Source of the DNA: Dehalococcoidia bacterium
Lineage (GTDB): Bacteria; Chloroflexota; Dehalococcoidia; SHXV01
Direction: 5' to 3'
Length of the DNA: 40,820 nucleotides
Assembly (NCBI GenBank): GCA_009693105.1
Contig: SHXV01000009.1
Span: 1-40,820 of the forward strand
Shown piece by piece: positions 16,339-24,043 of the stretch (positions within the stretch are counted from its first letter, which is position 1; each line of letters begins with the position of its first letter). A model generated the notes under the pieces. That model saw only the letters and a program-made list of their open reading frames with translations. It made no database searches and was not told the DNA's origin. Made by a program: the position numbers and the translations under genes.

Positions 16339-17334
16339 ATGGCCGTAGAAGTCGTCCCCGGGATTCAGCAGCTCAAGGTCCCGCTCCCCATGGCATTTCT
16401 GCCCTACGTGCTCGTCTACGTCATCAAGGGAGCCGACGGCTACACGCTGATCGATAGCGGCTGGGCCACGGACGATTCCTGGAACGCGCTCATCGAGCAG
16501 CTGCATGAGCTGGGCATCGACATCAAGGATGTCGCCCACGTCATTGCCACGCACATCCACCCGGACCACTACGGACTGGCCGGCCGCATTCGGGATGCCT
16601 CCGGCTGCGAAGTGGTCCTGCATGAGAAGGAGCACTGGATGGGCGGCGGCGGTACCAGCACCCCGGAGGAGATGGCGGAGCAGAGCCGCCGCTGGCTACA
16701 CCGCCACGGCACGCCCGCGGCCACCATCCAGGAAATGGTGCGGGCCAGCACCCCCGCGCGGGGCTGGCAGGCGCCGCCGGAACCGGACACGCGGCTGAAG
16801 GGCGGCGAGCGGCTGAAGATCGGCCCCTACACGCTGGAGGTCACGTGGACGCCCGGACACACCGCCGGGCACATCTGCCTGGTGGAGCACGAGGCGAACT
16901 TTATGATGACGGGCGATCACGTCCTCCCCACGATCACCCCTAACGTAAGCATCTACGGCGATCAGCAGGGCGATCCGCTCAAGGATTTTCTCGATTCCAT
17001 GGACAAGCTCAAGCCGATGGGCATCCAACGCGGCCTTGCCGCCCATGAGCACGTCATCGAGGATCTGCCCGCCCGCCTTGACGAGCTCAAGGAGCATCAC
17101 GCCAACCGCCTCAATGAGATGTTCACGGCGATTAGGAACGGGGCAGAGACGACGTACGACATCGCTGCCGGCATTCTCTGGGGGCCGGGGAGCTTCCACA
17201 AGTTCGGGGGCTGGCAGCAGCGCGCTGCCATGGCGGAAACGCTGGCCCACCTGGTCTACGCGCGCAACCGGGGGCTGCTGAAGGAGGAAGAGCGGCTGGG
17301 GGTGATGGTGTATACGCTGGCGGGCGAACGCTAG
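16339..17334 (+). CDS. Metallo-beta-lactamase-fold hydrolase
   Basis: This is a 331-residue MBL-fold enzyme. I start at ATG 16339 (MAVEVVPGIQQLKVPLP), after AAGGAG; the track start 40 codons upstream gives an unconvincing leader. The zinc motif ATHIHPDHYGLAG (HxHxDH), then TWTPGHTAGHICL and MTGDHVLP supply the metal ligands. A helical C-terminal extension (ERLGVMVYTLAGER end) is of the type seen in MBL hydrolases close to thioesterase or lactonase groups. Neighbours do not fix a substrate. Confidence 0.9.
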   Translation: MAVEVVPGIQQLKVPLPMAFLPYVLVYVIKGADGYTLIDSGWATDDSWNALIEQLHELGIDIKDVAHVIATHIHPDHYGLAGRIRDASGCEVVLHEKEHWMGGGGTSTPEEMAEQSRRWLHRHGTPAATIQEMVRASTPARGWQAPPEPDTRLKGGERLKIGPYTLEVTWTPGHTAGHICLVEHEANFMMTGDHVLPTITPNVSIYGDQQGDPLKDFLDSMDKLKPMGIQRGLAAHEHVIEDLPARLDELKEHHANRLNEMFTAIRNGAETTYDIAAGILWGPGSFHKFGGWQQRAAMAETLAHLVYARNRGLLKEEERLGVMVYTLAGER

Positions 17335-17355
17335 GGCGACATCTCGACATAACAC

Positions 17356-17391
17356 GAGGGAAAGGGCCACCGCTGGGTGGCCCTTTCCCTC
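17356..17391. terminator. Perfect 16-bp-arm hairpin after the MBL gene
   Basis: Arms GAGGGAAAGGGCCACC and its exact complement flank the loop GCTG, 21 bases past the MBL stop. No T-tract follows, so it may act as a Rho-independent-like block, an mRNA end stabiliser or a protein site. Confidence 0.65.
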
Positions 17392-17402
17392 ACCCCGTGC
17401 GG

Positions 17403-17408
17403 TACAAT
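17403..17408 (+). promoter_or_regulatory. -10-like box of the zinc-ribbon mini-gene
   Basis: TACAAT lies 18 bases before the ATG. The -35 position falls inside the hairpin's right arm and shows no consensus. Confidence 0.35.
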
Positions 17409-17426
17409 GCGGGCCGGAGGATCACC

Positions 17427-17615
17427 ATGCCGGAAGGGGCAGCGGAACAGGACGAGACGCGGGAGCAGCACGGGGATCGCAGGGTCGTTGTCGGGGACCA
17501 GCAGTGCCCCCGTTGCCGGGAGTGGTTCACCATCAGCTACTGGAACGGGAAGTTCCTCGTGCAGGCTCGCTGCTTCAGCTGTGAACTGCGCTGGCCCCGC
17601 CCGGACGTGGTCTAG
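17427..17615 (+). CDS. 62-residue zinc-ribbon protein of unknown function
   Basis: ATG at 17427 follows GGAGGATCACC; the track start ten codons earlier lacks a site. An acidic N-terminal third (MPEGAAEQDETREQ) is followed by CPRCREWFTISYW and CFSCELRW, two CxxC pairs separated by about 20 residues, making a single zinc-ribbon. The aromatic residues between the pairs are typical of RNA- or protein-binding ribbons. It is convergent with glcD, with only three bases between the two stops. The function is unknown. Confidence 0.7.
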   Translation: MPEGAAEQDETREQHGDRRVVVGDQQCPRCREWFTISYWNGKFLVQARCFSCELRWPRPDVV

Positions 17616-17618
17616 CGG

Positions 17619-19070
17619 TTACCCCGGCAGCTGCCCGTCCAGCGTCGGCAGGGTGGCCAGGAACCCCGCGGGCGCCGGGCCGGGGGCGTCCGGGAACACC
17701 TTGTGCGGGTTGAGGATGCCTTTGGGGTCCAGCGCGTCCTTGATCGCCCGCATGACCGCCACCGTGTCCGGCCCCAGGTCTTCCTCCAGGAACGCCTTCT
17801 TCAGCGTCCCGATGCCGTGCTCCCCGGAGAGCGTGCCCCCTAACGCGAGCGCCGCCCGGAAGATGGCGGCGGCGGCGATTTCCACCCGCTCCATCTCGCC
17901 CTCCCGCTGCCGGTCGAACAGGATGTTCGGGTGCAGGTTGCCATCGCCCGCGTGACCGAACACGGCGATAGGCAGCCCCGCCTCCGCGCTGATCGCGTGC
18001 AGGCGGCGCACCATCGCTGGCACCTCCGCTCGTGGCACCACCACGTCCTCGCCGATGCGGTTTGGCCGCAGGCGCGCCAGCGCGCTGTTCGTCCCGCGCC
18101 GTGCCGCCCACAGCGTCTCGCGCTCGGCGTCGGAGCGGGCCACGCGCACTTCCGTGGCGCCGTGCCGGCGACAGACCTCCGCCACGGCCCCCAGCTCCGC
18201 CGAGACCGCTGCGTCATCGTTCCCGTCCATCTCCAGGATGAGCATTGCCCCCGCGTCCGCGGGCAGGCCAAGGTGGGCGTGCTCCTCCACCACCCGCATG
18301 CAGACGTCGTCCAGTAACTCCACGGCCACCGGCAGGTAGCCCGCCGCGCCGATCGCGGCGACGCTCTCACTGGCGTCGTCGATGCGGAGGAAGAACGCGG
18401 CTGCGGTCCGGCGCACACGCGGCAGCGGGCGGAGGCGCAGCACCAGCTCCGTCACCACGGCCAGCGTGCCCTCTGACCCCACGATGAGCTGCATGATCTG
18501 GTAGCCGGTGACGTTTTTCAGCAGCTTGCCGCCCAGGCGCAGCACGCGCCCATCCGCCAGGACCGCGGTCATGCCCAGCACGTAGTCCTTCGTCACGCCG
18601 TACTTCAGGCAGCGAGGGCCGCCGGCGTTGCAAGCCACGTTGCCGCCCAGCGTCGCCTGCTCCAGGCTCGCCGGGTCCGGGGGGTAGAACAACCCGGCCT
18701 GCTCCGCCGCCCGCTGCAGATGCGCCGTGACGCATCCCGCCTCCACCACAGCGCAGGAGTTCGCCACGTCAATCTCGATGAGGCGGTTCATGCGAGCCAA
18801 GTTTAGCACCAGCCCTCCGTCGACGGGGATCGTCCCTCCTGCAAGTGATGTGCCCGCCCCACGTGCGATGACGGCGATGCCTTCCCGGTGGGCCACGCGC
18901 ACCACGGCCGCCACCTCCTCCGTTGTCGCCGGGGAGACGACGATGTCCGGCGGGTACTGCTGGAACGTGGCGTCGTAGGAATAGGCGATGCGCGCGGCTG
19001 TGTCGGTGCGGGCGTGGTCCTCCCCGACGATAGCGGCGATCTCGCGGACGACCGATTCAGCAAGCGGCAT
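17619..19070 (-). CDS. glcD: FAD-linked oxidase, GlcD type
   Basis: This is a glycolate/D-lactate-type flavoprotein of the VAO/PCMH fold. It is 483 residues from ATG 19070 (MPLAESVVREIAAIVG), which has GAGG eight bases upstream; TTG 19085, overlapping the glcF stop, is the alternative. FAD-binding segments VIARGAGTSLAGG and LGGNVACNAGGPRCLKYGVTKDYVLG are clear. The C-terminal half has FGHAGDGNLHPNI and SGEHGIGTLKK, the family active-site and FAD motifs. Glycolate oxidase normally also needs GlcE, which is absent here. D-lactate or another 2-hydroxyacid is equally possible. Confidence 0.93.
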   Translation of the reverse strand: MPLAESVVREIAAIVGEDHARTDTAARIAYSYDATFQQYPPDIVVSPATTEEVAAVVRVAHREGIAVIARGAGTSLAGGTIPVDGGLVLNLARMNRLIEIDVANSCAVVEAGCVTAHLQRAAEQAGLFYPPDPASLEQATLGGNVACNAGGPRCLKYGVTKDYVLGMTAVLADGRVLRLGGKLLKNVTGYQIMQLIVGSEGTLAVVTELVLRLRPLPRVRRTAAAFFLRIDDASESVAAIGAAGYLPVAVELLDDVCMRVVEEHAHLGLPADAGAMLILEMDGNDDAAVSAELGAVAEVCRRHGATEVRVARSDAERETLWAARRGTNSALARLRPNRIGEDVVVPRAEVPAMVRRLHAISAEAGLPIAVFGHAGDGNLHPNILFDRQREGEMERVEIAAAAIFRAALALGGTLSGEHGIGTLKKAFLEEDLGPDTVAVMRAIKDALDPKGILNPHKVFPDAPGPAPAGFLATLPTLDGQLPG

Positions 19071-19081
19071 GGGCGACCTCG

Positions 19082-20386
19082 TCAATCCTCGACATCGCGG
19101 GCCAGGTCCAGCACTTCTGCCAGGTGCATCACACGCACGCCGGAGCCGCGGGCGGCGAGCCCGGCGGCAAGCTGGAGCTGGCAGCCGGGATTGGCCGTGA
19201 CGATGATCTCGGCGCCCGTCGCCAGCGCGTTATCGAGCTTGCGTTCCAGCAGGGCATCCGCGCTCTCGCCCTGGGTCAGGTTGTAGACACCGGCGCTGCC
19301 GCAGCACATCGCGCTCTCCGCCATCTCCACCAGCCGTAGCCCCGGCACCGCTTCCAGCAGGGTGCGCGGTGCGCTCCGAATGCGCTGGGCGTGGGCCAGG
19401 TGGCACGGCTCCTGGTAGGTCACCGTCGCATCAACCCGGCGAGCAGCCCTCGTGAACGACGGCCTCTCGGCCAGGAACTCGCTCAGGTCACGCACCTTCG
19501 CGGAGAAGGCCGGGGCGCGCGCACGGTAGGACGCATCGTTCGCCAGCAGGTGACCATACCCCTTCATCGCAGCGCCGCACCCGGCCGCATTCACGACGAT
19601 AGCGTCGAGCTGCTCCCGCTCGAAGGCGTCGATGGTCCGACGTGCGCGCTGCCGCGCCTCCGCCACGAACCCGTTATGGGCGGCCAGGGAGCCGCAGCAG
19701 CCCTGCCCCGCGACGACGATGACTTCGCAGCCGGCGGCGGCGAGCACGCGTGCGGTGGCGAAATCGACCCCGGACAGCGCCGTGCTCATGACGCAGCCCG
19801 CGAGCAGCCCGATCCGGGGGGCGCCGGCGGCTGCATCGCCGGACGGGGGCCAGTGCTGCCCCTTGGCCACAAAGAAGCGGGCGGGCATGGCCGGGAGCAG
19901 CCGGTCGGCGCGACGCAACCGGAGCAGACGGAGGGCGCCGCTGTGGCGCAGCAGCCAGCGCAGCCCGCTCCGCTGGTAGAGCCAAATCGAGCGGGAGAGC
20001 AGCCGTAGTTGCCAGGGGTGGGCGAGCGGTCCCCGCAGGGCGAGTCGCAGCGCTAGCCCTCCGCCCGACCCCGCGCGCTGCCGGATCTCGTTGCGGAGGG
20101 CGATGCCCATGTCCTCCATCCGGAAGCCGGCGGGGCAGATCGCGGTGCAGGCTTCGCAGAGAAGACAGCTCCGTTGATGGGCGATGACGTCCGGTGTGAG
20201 CGCTATCGCACCGTCCGCCAGCGCCCGGGCGGCGGCGATCCGGCCGCGTGGCGACTCTTCTTCCATCAGGGTGATCTGGTACGTGGGGCAGGCGGACAGA
20301 CATAGCCCGCAGCGAATGCAGGCGTCCATGTTGGCGATCTGGTCGTGGAGGGGTCCGGCCTTCCGTATCACCGGACGATCATACAC
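19082..20386 (-). CDS. glcF: GlcF-type (Fe-S)-binding subunit
   Basis: The electron-transfer partner of GlcD, about 434 residues. The track start gives an Arg-rich leader lying in rlpA; plausible starts are GTG 20386 or GTG 20371, both just before the first cluster motif. Two [4Fe-4S] motifs are CIRCGLCLSACPTY and CLLCEACTAICPAGF. Two CCG/cysteine-rich repeats of the heterodisulfide-reductase type follow: GQGCCGSLAAHNG and SAMCCGSAGVYN, with GCAAMKGYG and EPCHLAH. It starts about 14 bases after rlpA and overlaps or abuts glcD, so the three may share a transcript. Confidence 0.92.
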   Translation of the reverse strand: MYDRPVIRKAGPLHDQIANMDACIRCGLCLSACPTYQITLMEEESPRGRIAAARALADGAIALTPDVIAHQRSCLLCEACTAICPAGFRMEDMGIALRNEIRQRAGSGGGLALRLALRGPLAHPWQLRLLSRSIWLYQRSGLRWLLRHSGALRLLRLRRADRLLPAMPARFFVAKGQHWPPSGDAAAGAPRIGLLAGCVMSTALSGVDFATARVLAAAGCEVIVVAGQGCCGSLAAHNGFVAEARQRARRTIDAFEREQLDAIVVNAAGCGAAMKGYGHLLANDASYRARAPAFSAKVRDLSEFLAERPSFTRAARRVDATVTYQEPCHLAHAQRIRSAPRTLLEAVPGLRLVEMAESAMCCGSAGVYNLTQGESADALLERKLDNALATGAEIIVTANPGCQLQLAAGLAARGSGVRVMHLAEVLDLARDVED

Positions 20387-20400
20387 CCGTCCGCGCCGGC

Positions 20401-21087
20401 CTACTGGATCTCGATGATGACGGGGATGACACCGCCGCTCGCCGGCGCGATGGCGTCGAAGGCGGCCCATGCGAGATCGATCATGAGCGGGGGGCGGAAT
20501 CCGCCCCGGTCATTGATCCGGACGATGACGGACAGGTCGCTGTTCGTGTTCGTCACCCGCGCGACCGTCCCGCAGGGCAGCGTGTTGCTCGCCGCGGTGA
20601 ACTCGGACGGGTTGAATATCTCTCCGCAGGCCGTGCCGTTGCCTTCGAACCCCGGGCCGTACCAGGTGGCGCGCCCCTGTTCCACCACGCGCCAGCCCTC
20701 CCCCGGCGCTGATGGCGGCGTCGGTGTGGGGGCGGGGGCCGGGACGAACGCGCCCGCCCGGCTCAGGCTGATCCAGTACACCTGTCCTGGGGTCACGGTG
20801 GTCAGCGTGTTCAGCCCCGGCGCGAGGGAGGGGAGGTAGTGGGCCCAATCGGCCCCGCTGCCGGCGGGCGGCACGGCGTAGACGGCGGAGAGCGCATCGC
20901 CGAGGGATGCGAACGCCTCCACCGGCGGCAGGGCTGTCCCATCGTAGACGATGCTGTTCCAGCCGGGGTAGAGGGCTTCCGCCGCATCCGCGCCCGCACC
21001 GGGCCGCAGCAGGACGCCGGTGGCCAGCGCAAGCAGCAGCGCGATGCCGCTCAGTGCGAGGAACCGCGGGCGCCGGTGTATTTCCAA
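20401..21087 (-). CDS. Secreted RlpA-like double-psi beta-barrel protein
   Basis: I start at TTG 21087 (reads LEIHRRPRFLALSG), about ten bases after GGGAGG and downstream of a predicted promoter; the track ATG 21144 lies upstream of that promoter's start. The 228-residue product has a basic N-terminus, a hydrophobic signal segment (LALSGIALLLALATGVLL) and a likely cleavage after AGA. Next come a GWNSIVYDG...VYWISLS domain of the kind common in secreted Chloroflexota proteins, a Pro/Thr linker (PAPAPTPTPP), and a C-terminal RlpA barrel: GRATWYGPGFEGNGTACGE, NTLPCGTVARVTN and VRINDRGGF. The RlpA Asp in NDRG is present. Probable cell-wall glycan enzyme or binder. Confidence 0.88.
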   Translation of the reverse strand: MEIHRRPRFLALSGIALLLALATGVLLRPGAGADAAEALYPGWNSIVYDGTALPPVEAFASLGDALSAVYAVPPAGSGADWAHYLPSLAPGLNTLTTVTPGQVYWISLSRAGAFVPAPAPTPTPPSAPGEGWRVVEQGRATWYGPGFEGNGTACGEIFNPSEFTAASNTLPCGTVARVTNTNSDLSVIVRINDRGGFRPPLMIDLAWAAFDAIAPASGGVIPVIIEIQ

Positions 21088-21122
21088 TCTGGCGGGGCCT
21101 CCCTTAAGCCCAAAGCTCCGCC

Positions 21123-21151
21123 ATGCTAGCAAATGGGCCACCATGAAGCAA
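21123..21151 (-). promoter_or_regulatory. Predicted promoter of rlpA-like gene
   Basis: On the minus strand TTGCTT is followed after 17 bases by TAGCAT. It lies downstream of the track ATG, which supports the TTG start for the rlpA-like gene. Confidence 0.45.
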
Positions 21152-21166
21152 ACATAACGCTGGGCA

Positions 21167-22327
21167 TCAATCCCCGGGCTGGTTGGTGAGGATGAGCGTA
21201 GCGGCGGCGGAGAACATGCCGCCGGGCCCGTGGACCAGCCCGACCTCCACCCCCGGCACCTGCCGTTCGCCCGCCTCGCCCCGGAGCTGCCGCACCGATT
21301 CCTGGATGGCGAACATGCCGTACATGCCGGTGTGGGTGTAGGAGAGCCCCCCGCCGTTCGTGTTCATCGGCAGGTCGCCGCCGGGCGCGCCGTGCATTTC
21401 CGCCATCCAGGGGCCGCCCTCCCCTTTCTTGACGAAGCCGAGGTCCTCCAGTGAGTAGATGGGGGTGTGGGTGAAGGCGTCGTAGAACATGACGTGTTGA
21501 ATATCGCGGTGGGTCACTTCGGCCATGCGGAAGGCCTCCTCACCGGCCTTGCGGTAGCCGGCGGAGGAGGTGAAGTCGACCATCTGGCTGATCATCTGCT
21601 GCTCCACCGCCTCCCCCGCGCCCAGCAGGTACACGGGGGGATGATCGAGCCCCATGCTGCGCGCCCGCTCCGCGGAGACGACGATGAGGGCGGCCCCGCC
21701 ATCGGTGACCAGGCAGCAGTCCAGCAGGTGCATCGGCCAGCAGATCATCCGCGAATTGAGCACGTCCTCGATCGTGATAGGGTCGCGCATCATGGCGCGC
21801 GGGTTCTTCATCGCCCACTGCCGCGTGGACACGGCGACGGCGGCAAGCTGCTCGCTGGTGGTGCCGTACTTCGCCATGTGCCGGGCCACGCCCATGGTGA
21901 ACATGGTGGACGGCCCGAATGGCCCGTACGGCGCTTCGAATTGCCCCATCGGCGACTGTGGGTCAGTGGCGGGGCGGGTCGCGCCGACGCGGGAGCGGCC
22001 GCTCTCTCCGTGCGTGATAAGGGCCACGTCGCACAGCCCCGCCTTGATCGCGGCGGCGGCGTGGCGGACCAGGATCATGAAAGAGCAGCCGCCCACCGAC
22101 GTCCCATCGAGGTGGCGGGGGACGATGCCCAGGTACTCCGCCAGCAGGGCGGGGGAGATGCCGGCCGTGAACACGCCATCGATGTCATCCCGGCGGATGC
22201 CGGCGTCCTGGATGGCGTTGCGGGCGGCCTGCGCGTGCAGGTGGGGGACGGACATGTCCGGCAGGAAGCCGACTGCGTCCGTCTCCTGCGCCCCGATGAT
22301 CGCCACGCTGTATTTCAATGTCATCAT
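21167..22327 (-). CDS. SCP2-type thiolase family protein
   Basis: This 386-residue protein belongs to the lipid-transfer/SCP2-like thiolase group, which works in acyl-CoA or aromatic degradation and sterol metabolism. MTLKYSVAIIGAQETDAVG is the typical N-terminus. The nucleophile position is in SVGGCSFMIL, and the active-site His regions are MFYDAFTHTPI and NTNGGGLSYTHTGMYG, followed by GPGGMFSAAATLIL. Two adjacent ATGs after GAGG are possible. It is preceded by a DUF35 protein six bases upstream, the usual thiolase-DUF35 pairing that forms a complex in archaea and many bacteria. The substrate is unknown. Confidence 0.9.
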   Translation of the reverse strand: MMTLKYSVAIIGAQETDAVGFLPDMSVPHLHAQAARNAIQDAGIRRDDIDGVFTAGISPALLAEYLGIVPRHLDGTSVGGCSFMILVRHAAAAIKAGLCDVALITHGESGRSRVGATRPATDPQSPMGQFEAPYGPFGPSTMFTMGVARHMAKYGTTSEQLAAVAVSTRQWAMKNPRAMMRDPITIEDVLNSRMICWPMHLLDCCLVTDGGAALIVVSAERARSMGLDHPPVYLLGAGEAVEQQMISQMVDFTSSAGYRKAGEEAFRMAEVTHRDIQHVMFYDAFTHTPIYSLEDLGFVKKGEGGPWMAEMHGAPGGDLPMNTNGGGLSYTHTGMYGMFAIQESVRQLRGEAGERQVPGVEVGLVHGPGGMFSAAATLILTNQPGD

Positions 22328-22333
22328 TGCACC

Positions 22334-22741
22334 TCAAACAAGCCGGAAATGGGGCAGCGTTATCTCATCGCTCACATCTGCCCAGACGACCTCGACCGGA
22401 GCGTCGATCGGCAGCTTGTCCGGCGTCGGGTCGGTTATGCCCACGATGTTCGTCATCAGGCGCGGCCCCTCCGCCAGCTCGACTATGGCAATGACGTAGG
22501 GGGCGTCCTCCTCCCAGCCGGGTGGGGGCCGGTGGTTGATGACGTAGGTGTGCAGCGTTCCCCGGCCGCTCAGCGTGCGCCACTCCGTGTTGGCGGAGAA
22601 GCAGTGGCGGCAGTAGGGGCGAGGATAGAAGAAGAACTGGGCGCAGTCGTTGCAGCGCTGCATCCGTAGTTCGTGGCGCTTCGTCCCATCCCAGAAGGGG
22701 GCGGTCTCCGGTGTTGGCACGGGCAGTGCTTTGGCGGGCAT
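22334..22741 (-). CDS. DUF35 zinc-ribbon/OB-fold acyl-CoA-binding protein
   Basis: A 135-residue DUF35 protein. The rubredoxin-like zinc ribbon is CNDCAQFFFYPRPYCRHC. The OB-fold part starts at GRGTLHTYVINHRP and contains APYVIAIVELAEGPRLMTNIVG, the conserved family core. GGGAGGAACGC precedes the ATG. It partners the thiolase encoded just downstream. In the archaeal HMG-CoA synthase-thiolase complex the homologue shares the CoA site, so a similar role is inferred here. Confidence 0.93.
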   Translation of the reverse strand: MPAKALPVPTPETAPFWDGTKRHELRMQRCNDCAQFFFYPRPYCRHCFSANTEWRTLSGRGTLHTYVINHRPPPGWEEDAPYVIAIVELAEGPRLMTNIVGITDPTPDKLPIDAPVEVVWADVSDEITLPHFRLV

Positions 22742-22764
22742 GCGTTCCTCCCATCATCCACCCC

Positions 22765-22796
22765 GCTCAGGGGCGAACGGCAGCGATTGTAACAGA
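22765..22796 (-). promoter_or_regulatory. Repeat copy 1 with extended -10, before DUF35 gene
   Basis: Read on the minus strand this copy contains TGTTACAAT (extended -10), about 45 bases before the DUF35 ATG. A near-identical copy lies at 23710-23740; they differ by one G in a run. Confidence 0.55.
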
Positions 22797-22968
22797 TGGG
22801 AGCGGCCCGGCCCGCGCGATCAGCGGGGATGGCCTTCCCGTCTATGCTTCTCGGGCGGTGGCGTCGTCGTAATCGTGGCCTCGGCGGAAGGGGTTCCGCT
22901 CCGCCCCCCGCTGCGGCGTTGGCCCTCGACGTGGTCGTAATCTCGCCACAGGGGGTGGTCACCGTTAT

Positions 22969-23011
22969 CGAAGACGAAGACGAAGACGAGGACGAGGACG
23001 AGGACGAGGAG
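22969..23011. repeat. GACGAA/GACGAG microsatellite
   Basis: About seven six-base units run without interruption. On the minus strand they code for a run of 14 serines at the tail of the broken membrane-protein gene; on the plus strand they give an Asp-Glu run. Confidence 0.9.
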
Positions 23012-23671
23012 GTGGCGGGTGGGTCCCTCGTCGTCTTGTCCAGCGCAGGGCTGCTTGGCTCAGCGATGGCGGCGAGGACGAATATCGCGAGGAACGAGAC
23101 GACGATGAAGGCCCATCCGTAGCGCGTCGCGCGCCTTGCGGCCTTTGGCTCGTCCGTTGCTGGGGCTGCCGCTTTCTTTATCGCTTTCGATGCGACGATG
23201 ATCCGGAGAGCCCATCCGCCGCAGGCAAGCACTGTGAGCGTACCACCGAGGATCGCGATCTCCCAGTAGAACTCTCCAAACATGCATCTCGCAGCGACAA
23301 TCAGCACGGCGATGAATAGGACGGGAACTACTGAACCGCAGATCAACGACCACCCATAGTGCTCTCGGAAGTACGAACGGTTGGCGAGCAGCAGCGACAG
23401 GGCGATCAGCCCCGCAACGAACGCCCCACGAATCCGAACCAAATCGCGCGGCCGATGTTCGGCTCGACGGCGGATTCAGAGAACTCCTGTGTGATGACAT
23501 GGGTGATATAGAGCGGCATCCACCCGGTGTAATGAAGGCGACGACGAGCGCCCACACGACCGTCTCCGCGAGGGCGTCCCGGGTTTCCATCTGGCTCGGG
23601 AGTGTGGGCCACGGCGGGCGGTGCCTTGAAGGCAGGGCTAAAAAGGCAGCATGTAGCGCATCCGCGACCAT
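22969..23671 (-). pseudogene. Frameshifted multi-span membrane protein
   Basis: Three reading frames join into one plausible membrane protein. Frame one reads METRDALAETVVWALVVAFI, frame two YTGWMPLYITHVITQEF to IGRAIWFGFV, frame three FVAGLIALSLLLANRSYF onward. Adding one T near 23532 and one G in the C-run at 23424-23427 restores a single frame. The third part has four or five spans (WSLICGSVVPVLFIAVLIV, WEIAILGGTLTVLACGGWAL, YGWAFIVVSFLAIFVLAAI) and then the poly-Ser tract. After that the frame stays open to 22570, inside the DUF35 gene, with no sensible content. Start may be ATG 23671 or 23590. It is either a decayed gene or carries two homopolymer sequencing errors. No family recognised. 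Confidence 0.6.
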
Positions 23672-23709
23672 CCTCAACCGGCCACCGCGCCCCTCCCTTC
23701 GTCTGCCCT

Positions 23710-23740
23710 GCTCAGGGCGAACGGCAGCGATTGTAACAGA
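23710..23740 (-). promoter_or_regulatory. Repeat copy 2 with extended -10, before the broken gene
   Basis: Same sequence as the copy at 22765-22796 apart from one missing G. TGTTACAAT reads toward the frameshifted membrane-protein gene. Confidence 0.55.
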
Positions 23741-23790
23741 GGGCGACAAGGGGATGGGGGAGCTAGATCCAGGCGTCCCGAGGGGCGATG

Positions 23791-23970
23791 TCAGGCGCGG
23801 TAGGTGGGACGGGGGGCGTCGTTCCGGCCGGCGCGGTCGGAGGGGATCGCCTTCAGTGCAACGAGCGTGATCACGATCGCGGCGAGGAGGAGGGTGGTCA
23901 GCGCGGTGGGGAGCAGCCGCGCCAGCGGGCCGGAGATTTCGTGTTCAAGATAGGCACGCGACAGGATCAT
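23791..23970 (-). CDS. 59-residue single-span membrane protein
   Basis: Absent from the ORF track because of its length. ATG 23970 begins MILSRAYLEHEISGPLARLL. One clear membrane span follows (ALTTLLLAAIVITLVAL), and the tail is basic and Pro/Arg-rich (SDRAGRNDAPRPTYRA). A GGAAAGAG stretch lies upstream of the ATG. It lies 73 bases downstream of the solute-binding-protein gene on the same strand and upstream of repeat copy 2. No family is recognised. The regular membrane topology and clean ends make a chance ORF unlikely. Confidence 0.6.
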   Translation of the reverse strand: MILSRAYLEHEISGPLARLLPTALTTLLLAAIVITLVALKAIPSDRAGRNDAPRPTYRA

Positions 23971-24043
23971 TGGCTTCGCTCTTTCCGCTTCAATCTCTAG
24001 CGTAGCGCGCCACTGCTAAAACGGGAAACGCACGAACCTCACC

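Noticed and set aside
22570-22968. Continuation of the broken membrane-protein frame past the Ser tract
   Set aside because: It runs into the DUF35 gene with no plausible content. I limit the pseudogene to the membrane part and the Ser tract.
22796-23122. Plus-strand ORF with an Asp-Glu run
   Set aside because: It is the complement of the Ser microsatellite; no start site and no coherent rest.
23404-23540. Programmed frameshifting in the broken membrane-protein gene
   Set aside because: No slippery heptamer is seen at either shift, and both shifts are of the same sign in plain homopolymers. Decay or read error is simpler.
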